Positions 53,524-63,275 of a stretch of DNA of 64,000 nucleotides are shown here, one piece after another. The notes under the pieces are model-generated. The model searched no databases and was not told the DNA's origin. It saw nothing but the letters and a program-made list of their open reading frames with translations. The stretch is taken from NCBI RefSeq assembly GCF_003205875.1, contig NZ_PUBZ01000082.1, forward strand, positions 43,040 to 107,039, read 5' to 3'. The stretch's first letter is position 1. Each line of letters opens with the position of its first letter. Both the position numbers and the translations under genes were made by a program. This DNA is from Herpetosiphon llansteffanensis (GTDB lineage: Bacteria; Chloroflexota; Chloroflexia; Chloroflexales; Herpetosiphonaceae).

Positions 53524-54681
53524 CTAATTTTCCAACGGCGATGGGTACGGCGTGGCGGTCGGATCGTCGGTCGTGGTAAAAGGATTATCGGGAATTATCG
53601 GTTGGGTTGAGCTGGTGCTGACTTGCTGCGGCAAGGCTGGGTTTAAGGCCAACGAAATGCCAATCATCGCTGCAATAATCCCAATCATCACAAAACGCTG
53701 GACAACTTGCATCTCCGACCAACCAGTTAACTCGAAGTGATGGTGGATTGGGGTCATTTTGAAAACCCGCTTGCCAGTGCCAGTCGTAATCCGCGTATAT
53801 TTGAAATAGTAGCGCTGAATTACCACCGAAGCAGCTTCGAGCACATAAATCACCCCAACGATTGGTAGCAACAGCCAGGCTTTGGAAATCAGCGCCACAA
53901 TCGCCAAGGTTGCGCCCAAGGCCAACGAGCCAGTATCGCCCATAAACACTTGCGCCGGATGGGCGTTGAACCACAAGAAGGCCACGCACGCGCCCGAAAC
54001 CGTAAACGAGTAGGTCACCAAGTAATCAAAGCGATAAACAAAGGCAATTACGCCAAAGGCAGCAAAGGCAATCGCCGATGTCCAGCCCGCCAAGCCATCC
54101 ATACCATCAGAAAAATTGACCGCATTGGCCATTGCCACAATCAAAAAGGTGGCAATCGGAATGTACCAGTAACCAATATCGATTACGCCGACAAACGGCA
54201 CAACCACATCGCCGCCATTGGCCAAACCAAACGGCTTGGGCAGATACAAGGCCAGCGAAGCCAAAAAGGCAATCATCACCAGCCAAACCATTTTGAAGCG
54301 TTCGGTCAGGCCAAAGGTTTTGGAGCGCACTTTGGTCAACGAAAGATAATCATCGAACGCGCCAAGAATGCCATAGCCAACCAGCGCCGCCAACGGTAAA
54401 AGCATCGACCAGCGATTAACCAAATTGAAAATCACTGTGATAATTACAACTGAGGCAATGATCATGACTCCGCCCATGGTTGGCGTGCCAATTTTGATCA
54501 TATGGCTTTGCGGGCCATCAACCCGAATTGCCTTACCAATATTGTGCGCCTTGAGCCAGCGAATCCACCAGCGACCAAGGACTAAAGTCAAGACAAAAGC
54601 GGCCCCAGCCAGTAACAACGCTTCAGCCAGTTTGAGCACCAGCGCTCGCTGAAGTTCGACGACGACCTGTTCGTTATTCAC
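53524..54681 (-). CDS. mraY: Phospho-N-acetylmuramoyl-pentapeptide-transferase
   Basis: 385 aa polytopic enzyme making lipid I. GTG start in a 4-base GTGA overlap with murF, GGAGG 7 nt upstream. Conserved GTPTMGGVMI, DDYLSLTK, NAVNFSDGMDGLAG (catalytic Asp region), NAHPAQVFMGDTGSLALG and the MTPIHHHFE triad. A short Ser/Thr/Pro-rich tail (about 25 residues) follows the last helix. Confidence 0.97.
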   Translation of the reverse strand: MNNEQVVVELQRALVLKLAEALLLAGAAFVLTLVLGRWWIRWLKAHNIGKAIRVDGPQSHMIKIGTPTMGGVMIIASVVIITVIFNLVNRWSMLLPLAALVGYGILGAFDDYLSLTKVRSKTFGLTERFKMVWLVMIAFLASLALYLPKPFGLANGGDVVVPFVGVIDIGYWYIPIATFLIVAMANAVNFSDGMDGLAGWTSAIAFAAFGVIAFVYRFDYLVTYSFTVSGACVAFLWFNAHPAQVFMGDTGSLALGATLAIVALISKAWLLLPIVGVIYVLEAASVVIQRYYFKYTRITTGTGKRVFKMTPIHHHFELTGWSEMQVVQRFVMIGIIAAMIGISLALNPALPQQVSTSSTQPIIPDNPFTTTDDPTATPYPSPLEN

Positions 54682-56147
54682 GCCTTAGCCTCCGGCCTAA
54701 CTTGCAAAGCATTCGCAACATCTTCCATAGCGGCAGCACGCGATCCTTTGACAAGGACGTAATCGTTCGCTTGGAGGGTTGATTGCAACGCCGCAATCAC
54801 CGTAGCTTTGTCGGGCAGCACATGCACATGCGCTGCTGCCAGCCCTGATTCAATGGCTCCTTTGCCAATCCAATGGGCTTTTTCGCCCACAACATATAAT
54901 TCATCGACCACATCGGCGGCCCGCACGCCAACCGAACGATGGCCAATTTCATCTTGCGGCCCAAGCTCGGCCATATCACCAAACACGGCAATGCGGCGGC
55001 CTTGCAACTCGGCCAAGAGATTCAACGCTGCAATACACGAAACTGGCGAAGCATTGTAGGTGTCGTCAATCAGGGTTGCGCCGCCAACCGCCGGATACGA
55101 GAGCAAGCGCAATTGGGCGCTGCTGCGCAAACCTTGAATCAGCGAATCCCACGAAAGCCCAAGCACAATGCCAACCGCTGCTGCCGCCAAGGCCGTATGC
55201 ACGCTGTGCAAGCCAATCAAGGGCAATTTGATATGCCATTTTTCGCCACGATAATGCGCATCAAAGCCAATGCCATCCAAGCCACGACTTTCGATGTTAT
55301 CGGCCCACAAATCGGCCTGCGGGTCTAGCCCATAGGTAAAAACTTGGGCTTTGGTACGATTGCGCATCGCCAACACCCGTTGATCATCGTAGTTGAGAAT
55401 CGCCCAACCATCTTCTGGCAAGGCTTGCACCAATTCGCTTTTGGCCTCGGCCACATTTTCAATCGTGTGCATGCGCTCCAAGTGCGATAAACCAACATTG
55501 GTTACGATGCCAATTTGGGGCTGGGCAATCGTTGTGAGCAGTGCCAAATCGCCTTTGTTGTAGATGCCCATTTCGAGCACTGCAATCTGATGTTTTGGCT
55601 CAATGCCAAGCACCACCAAGGGCAAAGTATTTTCGCTGTTGTAGGAGCGAGGGCTTTTGTGAGTGCGCATGGTTGGCGCAAGCATGGCCGCCAGCACCTC
55701 TTTGGTCGAGGTTTTGCCAACGCTGCCAGTAATGCCAACCACCACCAAATCGCGTTGCTGCCGATGGCGGGTTGCCAAGCGTTGCAATGCCAGCAACGGC
55801 TGATCAACGCTAATCAAAAAAATTGCATTGGCTGGCGCAGCGCTGGGAAGTTGGCCCAAATCGGGGTCAAGCTCAACAAAAGGCCGATCCAAACCCAACT
55901 GGGTTGGATCAGCCAAACGTCCACGTTGCACCAAAGCTGCACGAACGCCCCGCGCCGCGACAGCAGCAATAAACTCGTGGCCATCCACTCGTTCGCCTTG
56001 CAAGGCCACAAACAAACCATCATCGACAGCTTCGCGCGAATCGATGCAAGCACTCGTTATTGGTAAATTGGCCAACGCTGCGGGCAATTGCACGCTTGGT
56101 TCGCTGGCAATTCGCACTCCATCAACCACCGTTTGTAAGCTTAGCAT
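54678..56147 (-). CDS. murF: UDP-N-acetylmuramoyl-tripeptide--D-alanyl-D-alanine ligase
   Basis: 489 aa from ATG 56147 (GTG 56153 is possible). MurE/F N-terminal domain (ITSACIDSREAVDDGLFVALQGE), ATP loop GITGSVGKTSTKEVLAAML, LEMGIYNKGDLALLT, and DDTYNASPVSCIAALNLL, the MurF-specific block. Adds D-Ala-D-Ala. murE, normally between ftsI and murF, is absent here. Confidence 0.96.
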   Translation of the reverse strand: MLSLQTVVDGVRIASEPSVQLPAALANLPITSACIDSREAVDDGLFVALQGERVDGHEFIAAVAARGVRAALVQRGRLADPTQLGLDRPFVELDPDLGQLPSAAPANAIFLISVDQPLLALQRLATRHRQQRDLVVVGITGSVGKTSTKEVLAAMLAPTMRTHKSPRSYNSENTLPLVVLGIEPKHQIAVLEMGIYNKGDLALLTTIAQPQIGIVTNVGLSHLERMHTIENVAEAKSELVQALPEDGWAILNYDDQRVLAMRNRTKAQVFTYGLDPQADLWADNIESRGLDGIGFDAHYRGEKWHIKLPLIGLHSVHTALAAAAVGIVLGLSWDSLIQGLRSSAQLRLLSYPAVGGATLIDDTYNASPVSCIAALNLLAELQGRRIAVFGDMAELGPQDEIGHRSVGVRAADVVDELYVVGEKAHWIGKGAIESGLAAAHVHVLPDKATVIAALQSTLQANDYVLVKGSRAAAMEDVANALQVRPEAKA

Positions 56148-56192
56148 AGGCACTATCTCAAAGCCATGAAGCCATGGCGCTAGTAGATTTCG

Positions 56193-58019
56193 TTATTGTT
56201 CGATTTGGCATTCGTGCACCAACTCTGGGTTGGGCGCAACTTGATAATGGGTCAGCAAGCGCTTGAACACAGCGGCATAAACCGGAATCGCCTTGGTTCC
56301 CCAAATTTCTTGGGTGCGATCAAGTTTAACTAAGACCGTAAAACGCGAATCTTCAATTGGGCCAAAGCCCATCACCGAGCCAATTGTCGAGTTTTCGTAG
56401 CCACCACGACCATCGGGAATTGAGCTGGTGCCAGTTTTGGCCGCAATATTGTAACCAGGCACCAAGGGCACGCCGCCATTCCCCTGGCGATCATAATAGC
56501 CGCTACACTGTTTCCACCACATATCTTCTTGAAAAGCGTAATTATTGTTGGCAGCACGCACCATCATCTTGGCCACATCCATGGCCACATTATCATCAAT
56601 CACAGTGCGCAGTACCTTTGGCTCAACTTTGTGACACTCGCCGCGCTCACACCATTCTTGAATGATATAGGGCTGCATCAAATTGCCGCCATTGGCAATC
56701 GCCGACATCGCCCGCAAGTGTTGCAGCGGAGTGACCGCGATGCCTTGGCCGTAGCCATTGGTTGAAAGCACAATTGGCCGCCAATCGGCGGTGGTATCGG
56801 GCCATTGCACAATTCCTGCTTCTTCGCCGCCCAATTCGATGCCGGTTGGCTGGCCATAGCCAAAATCGCGCAAGCCTTGATAGAAGCCAGCTTCGCCCGC
56901 CATTTCGGCGTATTGCAAAGCGCCAACATTCGATGAATAAAGAATCACATTTTCGGGAGTCATCGGCGAGTGGCCGTTGGAATCGAAGTTGGCGCAACAG
57001 CCAGGGGCGCGGGCAATAAAGCCTGGGTCATCGACCACGCTATTCACCGTAAAGGCCTTAGCTTGCAAGCCAATCGCCAAGTTGATTGGCTTGAAGGTTG
57101 AGCCTGGCTCATACTGGTCGGTAATTGCGCCATTTTTGTTGTAGATTTCTGGCTGATATTCGGTGTAGCGATTGGGATCAAATTTGTTGGACGTTGCCAT
57201 GGCCAGAATCGCCCCAGTTTTGGAATCCATCACGGTGATTGAGCCACCGCTTGCGCCATGGTTGATTAACGCATTTTGCAACTCTTCTTCGGCAATATGC
57301 TGGGCGGTTGGGTCGATCGTCAAGGTAATATCAGCGCCATCGCGTGGCTCTTGCACAGTTGGCGGCTCGATCCAAATCGAGTTAGCAGCTGAGTCGATTT
57401 CGGCTTCGAGTGAGCCAGCAACCCCAGCCAACAGCGAATTGTTATAGCCCTCAACCCCGCTAATGCCCACATTTTCGTAATTGGCTACGCCAACGATATT
57501 GGCAGCAAAGGTGCCTTTGGGATAGACCCGCACAGCCTCAGGCGTGAGTGAAAGCGCCGTATTTTTGAGTGCGCGAATTTGATCGCTCACCTCAGGCGTT
57601 AAGCGCCGCGCCAGCACCACATACTCGCGATCTTTGGTCAGCAACAATTGTTTGATTTCGCTGGGAGCTTTGCCGATCAAGGGCGAAAGCAACAAGGCCA
57701 AGCGATCAGATTCGTTTGGGTCGGCCACATTATCATCAATAAATGGTGGAGCAACGCCCAGCACATCGCGATCAACATTCATCGCCAAAACCCCGCCAGT
57801 GCTATCGCGGATAATGCCGCGAGCTGGCTGGATTGTGCGATTTTGGCGAAATTCACTTTGCGCCAAGCCCGAAAGCTGATCATGGCGCTGAACCTGAACT
57901 TCAAACAATTTATGGGCATTTGCCAAGGCAAAGACCACACAGATCAACAAAATGGCGTTGATGCGCCAGCGTGAGAGCAAGGGTTGATGCTGGGGAGTTG
58001 GAGCGGTACGCGCGGCCAT
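56193..58019 (-). CDS. ftsI: Penicillin-binding protein 2 / FtsI (septal transpeptidase)
   Basis: 608 aa; GGAGG 7 nt upstream. One N-terminal membrane anchor (AILLICVVFALANAHKLF). PBP dimerisation domain with RGIIRDSTGGVLAMN. Transpeptidase domain with SxxK in EPGSTFKPINLAIGL (near residue 306), SxN in YSSNVGALQYAEM and KTGTSS in the third block. No PASTA domains, unlike SpoVD/PBP2x types. Cross-links septal peptidoglycan with FtsW. Confidence 0.95.
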   Translation of the reverse strand: MAARTAPTPQHQPLLSRWRINAILLICVVFALANAHKLFEVQVQRHDQLSGLAQSEFRQNRTIQPARGIIRDSTGGVLAMNVDRDVLGVAPPFIDDNVADPNESDRLALLLSPLIGKAPSEIKQLLLTKDREYVVLARRLTPEVSDQIRALKNTALSLTPEAVRVYPKGTFAANIVGVANYENVGISGVEGYNNSLLAGVAGSLEAEIDSAANSIWIEPPTVQEPRDGADITLTIDPTAQHIAEEELQNALINHGASGGSITVMDSKTGAILAMATSNKFDPNRYTEYQPEIYNKNGAITDQYEPGSTFKPINLAIGLQAKAFTVNSVVDDPGFIARAPGCCANFDSNGHSPMTPENVILYSSNVGALQYAEMAGEAGFYQGLRDFGYGQPTGIELGGEEAGIVQWPDTTADWRPIVLSTNGYGQGIAVTPLQHLRAMSAIANGGNLMQPYIIQEWCERGECHKVEPKVLRTVIDDNVAMDVAKMMVRAANNNYAFQEDMWWKQCSGYYDRQGNGGVPLVPGYNIAAKTGTSSIPDGRGGYENSTIGSVMGFGPIEDSRFTVLVKLDRTQEIWGTKAIPVYAAVFKRLLTHYQVAPNPELVHECQIEQ

Positions 58020-58055
58020 TCAAGTTCCTCCAAAGCGCAAGAGCGGGAACGGGCG

Positions 58056-58427
58056 CTAACGAGCCTGAACCGTCCAACGATGGTGTGGTAGTTCAATAAT
58101 CAGATATTCTGCTTGGCTGGATACAATTGGCGCAAAGCCCAAGGCGGTTGCTCGTTGGCGAATCACCTCAAGCGATTGCGATTGTTCAATCTCATACAGC
58201 AACTGGTTATTGGCGCGCACCAATTTAGTTTGCTGCACTTCAAGTTGCTCTAGCCGAAAGCCAAGCGCGGCAATGCGGCCAGTTTGGGCCAAATAAAGCA
58301 TACACATCAAGGCCACCACAACCGCGAGCGCAATTAACACACTAGCGCGGCGTTGGCTGGTTGGTTGGCTGGTGCTGCGATTACGGATGGCACTCAGGCC
58401 ACCAATTGGTTGAGATTGAACCGCCAT
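58056..58427 (-). CDS. ftsL: FtsL-like septum formation protein
   Basis: 123 aa from ATG 58427 (GGAGG 7 nt upstream). Basic cytoplasmic N-terminus, one membrane helix (VLIALAVVVALMCMLYLAQ), then a coiled coil (LGFRLEQLEVQQTKLVRANN) and a short C-terminal segment. Sequence is divergent, as usual for FtsL; topology, size and position between rsmH and ftsI support the call. Confidence 0.8.
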   Translation of the reverse strand: MAVQSQPIGGLSAIRNRSTSQPTSQRRASVLIALAVVVALMCMLYLAQTGRIAALGFRLEQLEVQQTKLVRANNQLLYEIEQSQSLEVIRQRATALGFAPIVSSQAEYLIIELPHHRWTVQAR

Positions 58428-58450
58428 CAAGAATCCTCCGACAGGTGTAT

Positions 58451-59461
58451 CTATGTTTCGGGCGCAAGCGCCGTCGTTAAGCGTCGTTCGGCAACCCGCA
58501 ATTTGGCTGAGCGGGCACGTGGGTTGGCCTTGAGTTCTTCTGGTGTGGCCTCGATTGGCTTACGGCTCAACACGTCGAGCGTTGGCACATAATCGCAATC
58601 GCGCCCAACTGGGTAAATGCATGCCCGGGGGCCGGTTTTCGCGGCACAACTATGTGGGCAGGCCAAAATTTCGAGCTTAGCAGGAATCAAACATTCGCTT
58701 GCTTGATCGCGCATCCATTCCTTGACGATCCGATCTTCTAAGGAATGAAAGGTGATGACCGCTAAACGCCCGCCTGGAGCCAAGAGCTTGGTGGCGGCGG
58801 CTAAGCCTTCACGCAACGCTCCCAATTCATCGTTAACCGCAATCCGCAAGGCTTGAAAGGTGCGCGTTGCAGGATGGGTCTTGCCTGCTTGGCCCCCAAC
58901 GGCGCTGCGCACCAAACTTGCCAATTGGGCAGTGCTGGTAATTGGGTTTTTGGCTCGTTGTTCAACAATCCGGCGCGCAATGCGGCGCGAAAGTCGTTCC
59001 TCACCATATTCATAAATCACATTCGCCAAGTCAGTTTCATTCAGCCGCGCAATCAAATCGGCTGCGCTTTCGCCCTGAGTTGGATTCATACGCATATCAA
59101 GGGGCGCGTCGTACTGAAACGAAAAGCCACGTTCAGGCAAATCGAGCTGCGGCGAGGAAACCCCAATATCGAGCAAAATGCCATCGACCTGCTGCCAGCC
59201 ATGTTGGGCTGCAAGGCTCGCCATCTGGCGATAATTGCCATGCATCAAGGTTACGCGCTCGCCATAACTAGCGAGGCGTTCGCGGGCTGCAGCCAAAGCC
59301 ATCGGGTCTTGATCGATGGCGAGTAATTGGCCGGCAGGGCCGCTGCCAGCAAGGATGCCGCTGCTATGGCCGCCCCAACCGAGGGTGCCATCGATATAGC
59401 GCCCAGCAGGGCGTAAATTGAGCGCTGCCAGCGTGGCATCATACAAAACTGGAATATGCAT
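58451..59461 (-). CDS. rsmH: 16S rRNA (cytosine(1402)-N(4))-methyltransferase
   Basis: 336 aa. SAM site [31 protein letters not shown], and [18 protein letters not shown] are MraW/RsmH hallmarks. C-terminal [16 protein letters not shown] and [22 protein letters not shown] (family end). Four Cys in the segment [18 protein letters not shown] may bind a metal. Methylates 16S rRNA C1402. Second gene of the cluster, 11 bp after mraZ. Confidence 0.97.
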   Translation of the reverse strand: MHIPVLYDATLAALNLRPAGRYIDGTLGWGGHSSGILAGSGPAGQLLAIDQDPMALAAARERLASYGERVTLMHGNYRQMASLAAQHGWQQVDGILLDIGVSSPQLDLPERGFSFQYDAPLDMRMNPTQGESAADLIARLNETDLANVIYEYGEERLSRRIARRIVEQRAKNPITSTAQLASLVRSAVGGQAGKTHPATRTFQALRIAVNDELGALREGLAAATKLLAPGGRLAVITFHSLEDRIVKEWMRDQASECLIPAKLEILACPHSCAAKTGPRACIYPVGRDCDYVPTLDVLSRKPIEATPEELKANPRARSAKLRVAERRLTTALAPET

Positions 59462-59472
59462 TACTCACCATA

Positions 59473-59904
59473 CTAGATCCCAAAGGCCGCGACATGCTCG
59501 GCCAAAAGCGGCGCTTCATCGGCAAAACTATCGAGCACCGTTTGCCAGCGCTCAGCCGACCAAATTTCAATAAAACTATCCATACCGGTAACTACCGCTT
59601 GGCTGGTAATTGTGGCATACTGGCGTAAGTTGGGTGGCAGCACGATTCGGCCCTGTTTATCGAGGCCCAAATCGCTTGCGCCAGCAAACATCAAACGGCG
59701 TAAATTACGCGCCGAAGGTTGGGTAATGGGCAGGGCATTGATCCGCGCAGCCAATTCGCGCCACACGGGCATGGGGTAAAGCAGCAAGTTTTGGTCGAAA
59801 CCACGGGTCAACACCAGACCTTCGGCTAAGCCAGCCCGAAATTTGGCCGGAATCGCCAAGCGCCCTTTATCGTCAACCGTATGTTCATATTCGCCCAAAA
59901 ACAT
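59473..59904 (-). CDS. mraZ: Transcriptional regulator MraZ
   Basis: 143 aa, two SpoVT/AbrB-like domains: MFLGEYEHTVDDKGRLAIPA and LDKQGRIVLPPNLRQYA, each with the DxxGR motif. Forms rings that bind repeated TGGGG boxes and repress the dcw cluster. GGGAG lies upstream. Three such boxes with 10-bp period are present at 59957-59981, so autoregulation is well supported. Confidence 0.97.
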   Translation of the reverse strand: MFLGEYEHTVDDKGRLAIPAKFRAGLAEGLVLTRGFDQNLLLYPMPVWRELAARINALPITQPSARNLRRLMFAGASDLGLDKQGRIVLPPNLRQYATITSQAVVTGMDSFIEIWSAERWQTVLDSFADEAPLLAEHVAAFGI

Positions 59905-59956
59905 GGCTTGCTCCCACTGTCAAGGCTTTTACGCTCAAATGTTCGCCCAGCAACTG

Positions 59957-59981
59957 CCCCACATTTCCCCACTTTGCCCCA
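59957..59981 (-). promoter_or_regulatory. MraZ operator (three TGGGG boxes, 10-bp period)
   Basis: On the minus strand TGGGG occurs at 59977-59981, 59967-59971 and 59957-59961, separated by 5 bp each (GTGGGGCAAA, GTGGGGAAAT, GTGGGGCAGT). This matches the known TGGGN-N5 spacing of MraZ-binding repeats. They lie just downstream of the predicted transcription start, consistent with repression by blocking. Confidence 0.88.
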
Positions 59982-59992
59982 CTCCCATCGCC

Positions 59993-60021
59993 ATTATAGG
60001 CCATGGATTATGTTTTTTCAA
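59993..60021 (-). promoter_or_regulatory. Promoter of the dcw cluster (PmraZ)
   Basis: Minus strand TTGAAA (60016-60021), 17-bp spacer, perfect TATAAT (59993-59998), followed by the MraZ boxes and the mraZ start at 59904. Confidence 0.8.
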
Positions 60022-60143
60022 CCGCAGGTCATGGCCTTACATGACAAAATGCTAACAAAAACCAAGCAAAAAGGCTTGACGAAGTATAGCCAAATCTGCG
60101 CTAAAATACGGGTAAAGGAGCAAGCCAAAGCCCGATTTTGCGC

Positions 60144-60171
60144 TTGACGCTACCATGCTCATCGCTATAGA
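60144..60171 (+). promoter_or_regulatory. Promoter of the hybrid histidine kinase gene
   Basis: TTGACG (60144-60149), 16-bp spacer, TATAGA (60166-60171). It implies a start codon downstream of 60178 and so supports ATG 60205 over ATG 60172. A second TTGACG at 60076 with TAAAAT at 60102 has a 20-bp spacer and is less likely. Confidence 0.5.
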
Positions 60172-60204
60172 ATGAGGGAGCATCTTCCTGAGACGAGGCT
60201 CACC

Positions 60205-63200
60205 ATGACCAGGCCGCTCTTGCTGAGTTTTTGCAGTGCGACCATAACCGCGCTCTTGTTTGGATTGGGTTGGCTGGCCCAGCTTCCGATGCCTTGGATT
60301 TTAGCCTTAGGGGTTGTGCAAGCAGGCATTATGTGGTGGCGCATACCATGGGCTGTTGGCAGTGCCATCAGCATGGCGCTCATCGCATGGTTTGCTGGCA
60401 TTAATCAGGTTGGGTGGCTAGCCCTATTGGTTGGTGGTTGGGTGGCTCAAGGTGGCTTACCAGCCCTCATCTTTCGCCTGTATCGGTATCCCTACGATAT
60501 GTCGCGCGAATCGGCCCTGAATGGCTTTTTGGCCAGCGGGGTGCTGTTCAACACCGCGATTAGCGCCTTTTGCATGAGCGCCGTTGGTTGGCAAGTTGGT
60601 TGGATCGAAGAACATGCCTTATTGGTAACAACTGCCTTGATTTGGTTGACCAATAGTTTGGGTTCGTTGATCATCACGCTGCCAATGTTGCGCTTAGGCA
60701 CGCCGTGGCTTTCGACGCGCGGTCTTTTTGGCACGCCTGCAGCATTGCAACGCAGCATTCATCGCACAACAATTACTCGCAGCGATGTCTTACAACTAAT
60801 CTTTATGCTCGCCATTGTCGGCCTGATTGGCTGGGGCATCGATCGGGTTGCCTATATTCCTGTGCAATTTTTAAATGTCTTGTTCCTCTTGCCAATTGTA
60901 GCCTTCACTGCCCGCCATGGCTTCGATGGCGCGTTGCTCTCGGCTACAGGCAGTATGTTAATCGCACTCTCATTTTTCCTCGACGAAACCAGCCGCATGC
61001 GCAGGGTTGGCACAATGGGCAACGATCGCGTCGCCTTCGCCAGCATCGTCTTTGAGCTAGGCGTGTATTACCTGATCAGCATGATCGGTGGTTTGTTAAT
61101 TGATATTCAACGCGCCGAAAAACAGCGGCTCGCCATGCTGAGCCATGTCAATCGCATTTTCAACCAAGCTCAACAAGAAGATTTGCTTGATCAATTGGTG
61201 CAAACGGTCTGCGAAGCGCTGCAAACCAACGTTGGCATTATGTTTCATTATGATGCGCAAAGCCAAACGCTCAAGCCGCTTGCTTGGCAAATGCCCAAGG
61301 ATTGCTCGATTGAGGTTATTTCGCATGCGCTGCTAACCTACTTCCCCGATTTGCAGCACATGGCCCAAACCAGCGCCAGCGCCTATCATCATAACGATCG
61401 CGATGCAGCTACCACTACCAGCGCTTTTTGGCTCGAAACTGGGCTTGTCGCTGCGCTCTTAGTGCCATTGGTCGGGCGCAACGGCACGTTGGGCTTGATG
61501 GCATTGTTTGATCAACGGCCTGAGCGCCATTTTGGCCGTAGCAATATCAACTTTGCCGAAGCAATTTGTTCGCAGGCGGCGATTGCGCTCGAACAACGCG
61601 ACCTGATTACGACTCTGCAACAGCAGACCGAGCAACTCAGCGCCGTCTCGAATATCACCGCCACGCTCAACGCCACGCTCAACCTCGAAGTCGTCTGCCA
61701 TCGCATCGCCCAGCAAATCGAGCGCGTCGTGCCCTACGATTGGGCATGTGTCGCCTTGGCAACCGAGCAAACCCGTTTCTTTAGCGTGCTGATGAAAACA
61801 GGCCGCGCCGAAGTTGACCTGCTCGATAAAACCTTGGTACTTTCGCCAGAAATTTGGCAGGATTTTGGGCCAATCGACGCGCCGCCCTACCGCATGATTA
61901 TGAACAGCTCGCCAATTAGCCGTGCCGCTGAACTGCGCCAAATTGGCTTGGCGGTTGCTTTGCTCGTGCCATTGCGCCGCGATGATCGCTGGTTGGGCGT
62001 GCTGGTGCTTTCCAGCTTCGATCCCGCTGCGTTTCCGCCAGCCCACCAACATTTGTTGCAAATTCTGGCACGCCACATGGCCTTGGCAATCTCCAATGCC
62101 CAATTGTATCAAGAGCTGGAACAAGCCTACCGCGCCAAACAAGAGGCCCAAGATGTGTTGCTGCAAACCGAGCGTTTGCGGGCCTTAGGCGAATTGTCGA
62201 GCGGCATCGCCCACGATTTCAACAATTTGATTGCAGGGATTTTGGGCCACACCCAATTATTGCTGATCGAAGCGCCAGAAGAGCAACGCGAAGGCTTGGT
62301 GGTGATTGAACAAGCTGCACGTGATGGTCGACATATGGTCGAGCGAATTCAGCAATTTACCCGTGCCCAGCAACCAGAAGATCACGAAATGGTCGATTTA
62401 AACACGATTATTAATGATGTGATTAAGCTGATTCGGCCACGTTGGCGCAGCCGTCCTGCCAGCACCATGATTCAAACCAGAATTGAAAAAGGTCAAATTC
62501 CATTGATCTATGGTTCGCCATTTGCCTTGCGCGAAGTGCTGACCAACGTTGTGCTGAATGCCACCGATGCCATGCCCACAGGTGGTATTTTGACGATTCG
62601 CACCGAGCAAGTTGAAGATGACGTAATTATGGAAATCAGCGATACCGGCATTGGCATGAATGAAGAAACCCAAGTGCGAATGTGGGAGCCGTTTTTCAGC
62701 ACTAAAGGCGAGCATGGCACGGGGCTGGGGCTTTCGATGACCCATGCAATCGTGGTGCAACATCACGGTGGGCGGGTTGCGGTGCAAAGCGAGGTTGGCG
62801 TTGGCAGCACTATTTCGTTGGTCTTTCCAATTCCGCGCCCTGAAACCGCCAACGACCCAATGCAAGTTGGTGGCGCACAAGCCTTGCAACGAGGCACAAT
62901 TCTGGTGGTCGAAAGCGATACGCGGGTGCAATCGGCATTGGCGGGCTTGCTCGAAAGTTTGGGGCATACGGTGGTTTGCGCCGATAGTGGCACGCTGGCC
63001 TTAGATTTAGCTTATGCCCGCGATTTTGATGCCTTAATTGCCGATAGCGGCTTGACCGACATCAACGCCTGGGATTTGACCGAACTGCTTAAAACCCGCG
63101 ACCCATTATTGGTGGCAATGTTGCTGACAGTTTGGAATGCGCCTGATCTCGATACGCGCCGCCATGTGTTCGATGCAGTGCTGCCAAAACCATTTGAATC

Positions 63201-63273
63201 GCAAGTTTTGGGCGAAACAATCGGCTTTTTGCTGAATAATCGCACCAAATTGGCCAATAATATGGAGAACTAA
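60205..63273 (+). CDS. Hybrid sensor histidine kinase (MASE1-like, GAF, HisKA, HATPase, REC)
   Basis: 1022 aa from ATG 60205 (GAGG 6 nt upstream). About eight N-terminal membrane helices of a MASE1-like sensor (to residue 300). Two GAF-like domains follow (about 310-465 and 475-640). HisKA has phospho-acceptor His670 (GIAHDFNNLIAGILGH). HATPase has N box VLTNVVLNATDAMP, G1 DTGIGM and WEPFFSTKGEHGTGLGLS. The C-terminal REC domain (about 905-1015) has phosphoacceptor Asp947 (ALIADSGLTD), Thr in MLLTVW and Lys in PKPF. The first acidic pair is ESD rather than DD. No output protein is adjacent. The stop is 2 bp from a DUF2231-like gene. Confidence 0.92.
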   Translation: MTRPLLLSFCSATITALLFGLGWLAQLPMPWILALGVVQAGIMWWRIPWAVGSAISMALIAWFAGINQVGWLALLVGGWVAQGGLPALIFRLYRYPYDMSRESALNGFLASGVLFNTAISAFCMSAVGWQVGWIEEHALLVTTALIWLTNSLGSLIITLPMLRLGTPWLSTRGLFGTPAALQRSIHRTTITRSDVLQLIFMLAIVGLIGWGIDRVAYIPVQFLNVLFLLPIVAFTARHGFDGALLSATGSMLIALSFFLDETSRMRRVGTMGNDRVAFASIVFELGVYYLISMIGGLLIDIQRAEKQRLAMLSHVNRIFNQAQQEDLLDQLVQTVCEALQTNVGIMFHYDAQSQTLKPLAWQMPKDCSIEVISHALLTYFPDLQHMAQTSASAYHHNDRDAATTTSAFWLETGLVAALLVPLVGRNGTLGLMALFDQRPERHFGRSNINFAEAICSQAAIALEQRDLITTLQQQTEQLSAVSNITATLNATLNLEVVCHRIAQQIERVVPYDWACVALATEQTRFFSVLMKTGRAEVDLLDKTLVLSPEIWQDFGPIDAPPYRMIMNSSPISRAAELRQIGLAVALLVPLRRDDRWLGVLVLSSFDPAAFPPAHQHLLQILARHMALAISNAQLYQELEQAYRAKQEAQDVLLQTERLRALGELSSGIAHDFNNLIAGILGHTQLLLIEAPEEQREGLVVIEQAARDGRHMVERIQQFTRAQQPEDHEMVDLNTIINDVIKLIRPRWRSRPASTMIQTRIEKGQIPLIYGSPFALREVLTNVVLNATDAMPTGGILTIRTEQVEDDVIMEISDTGIGMNEETQVRMWEPFFSTKGEHGTGLGLSMTHAIVVQHHGGRVAVQSEVGVGSTISLVFPIPRPETANDPMQVGGAQALQRGTILVVESDTRVQSALAGLLESLGHTVVCADSGTLALDLAYARDFDALIADSGLTDINAWDLTELLKTRDPLLVAMLLTVWNAPDLDTRRHVFDAVLPKPFESQVLGETIGFLLNNRTKLANNMEN

Positions 63274-63275
63274 GC

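Noticed and set aside
60172..60204. Earlier ATG for the hybrid histidine kinase
   Set aside because: It overlaps the predicted -10 element and has no ribosome-binding site; ATG 60205 has GAGG and begins the first membrane helix.
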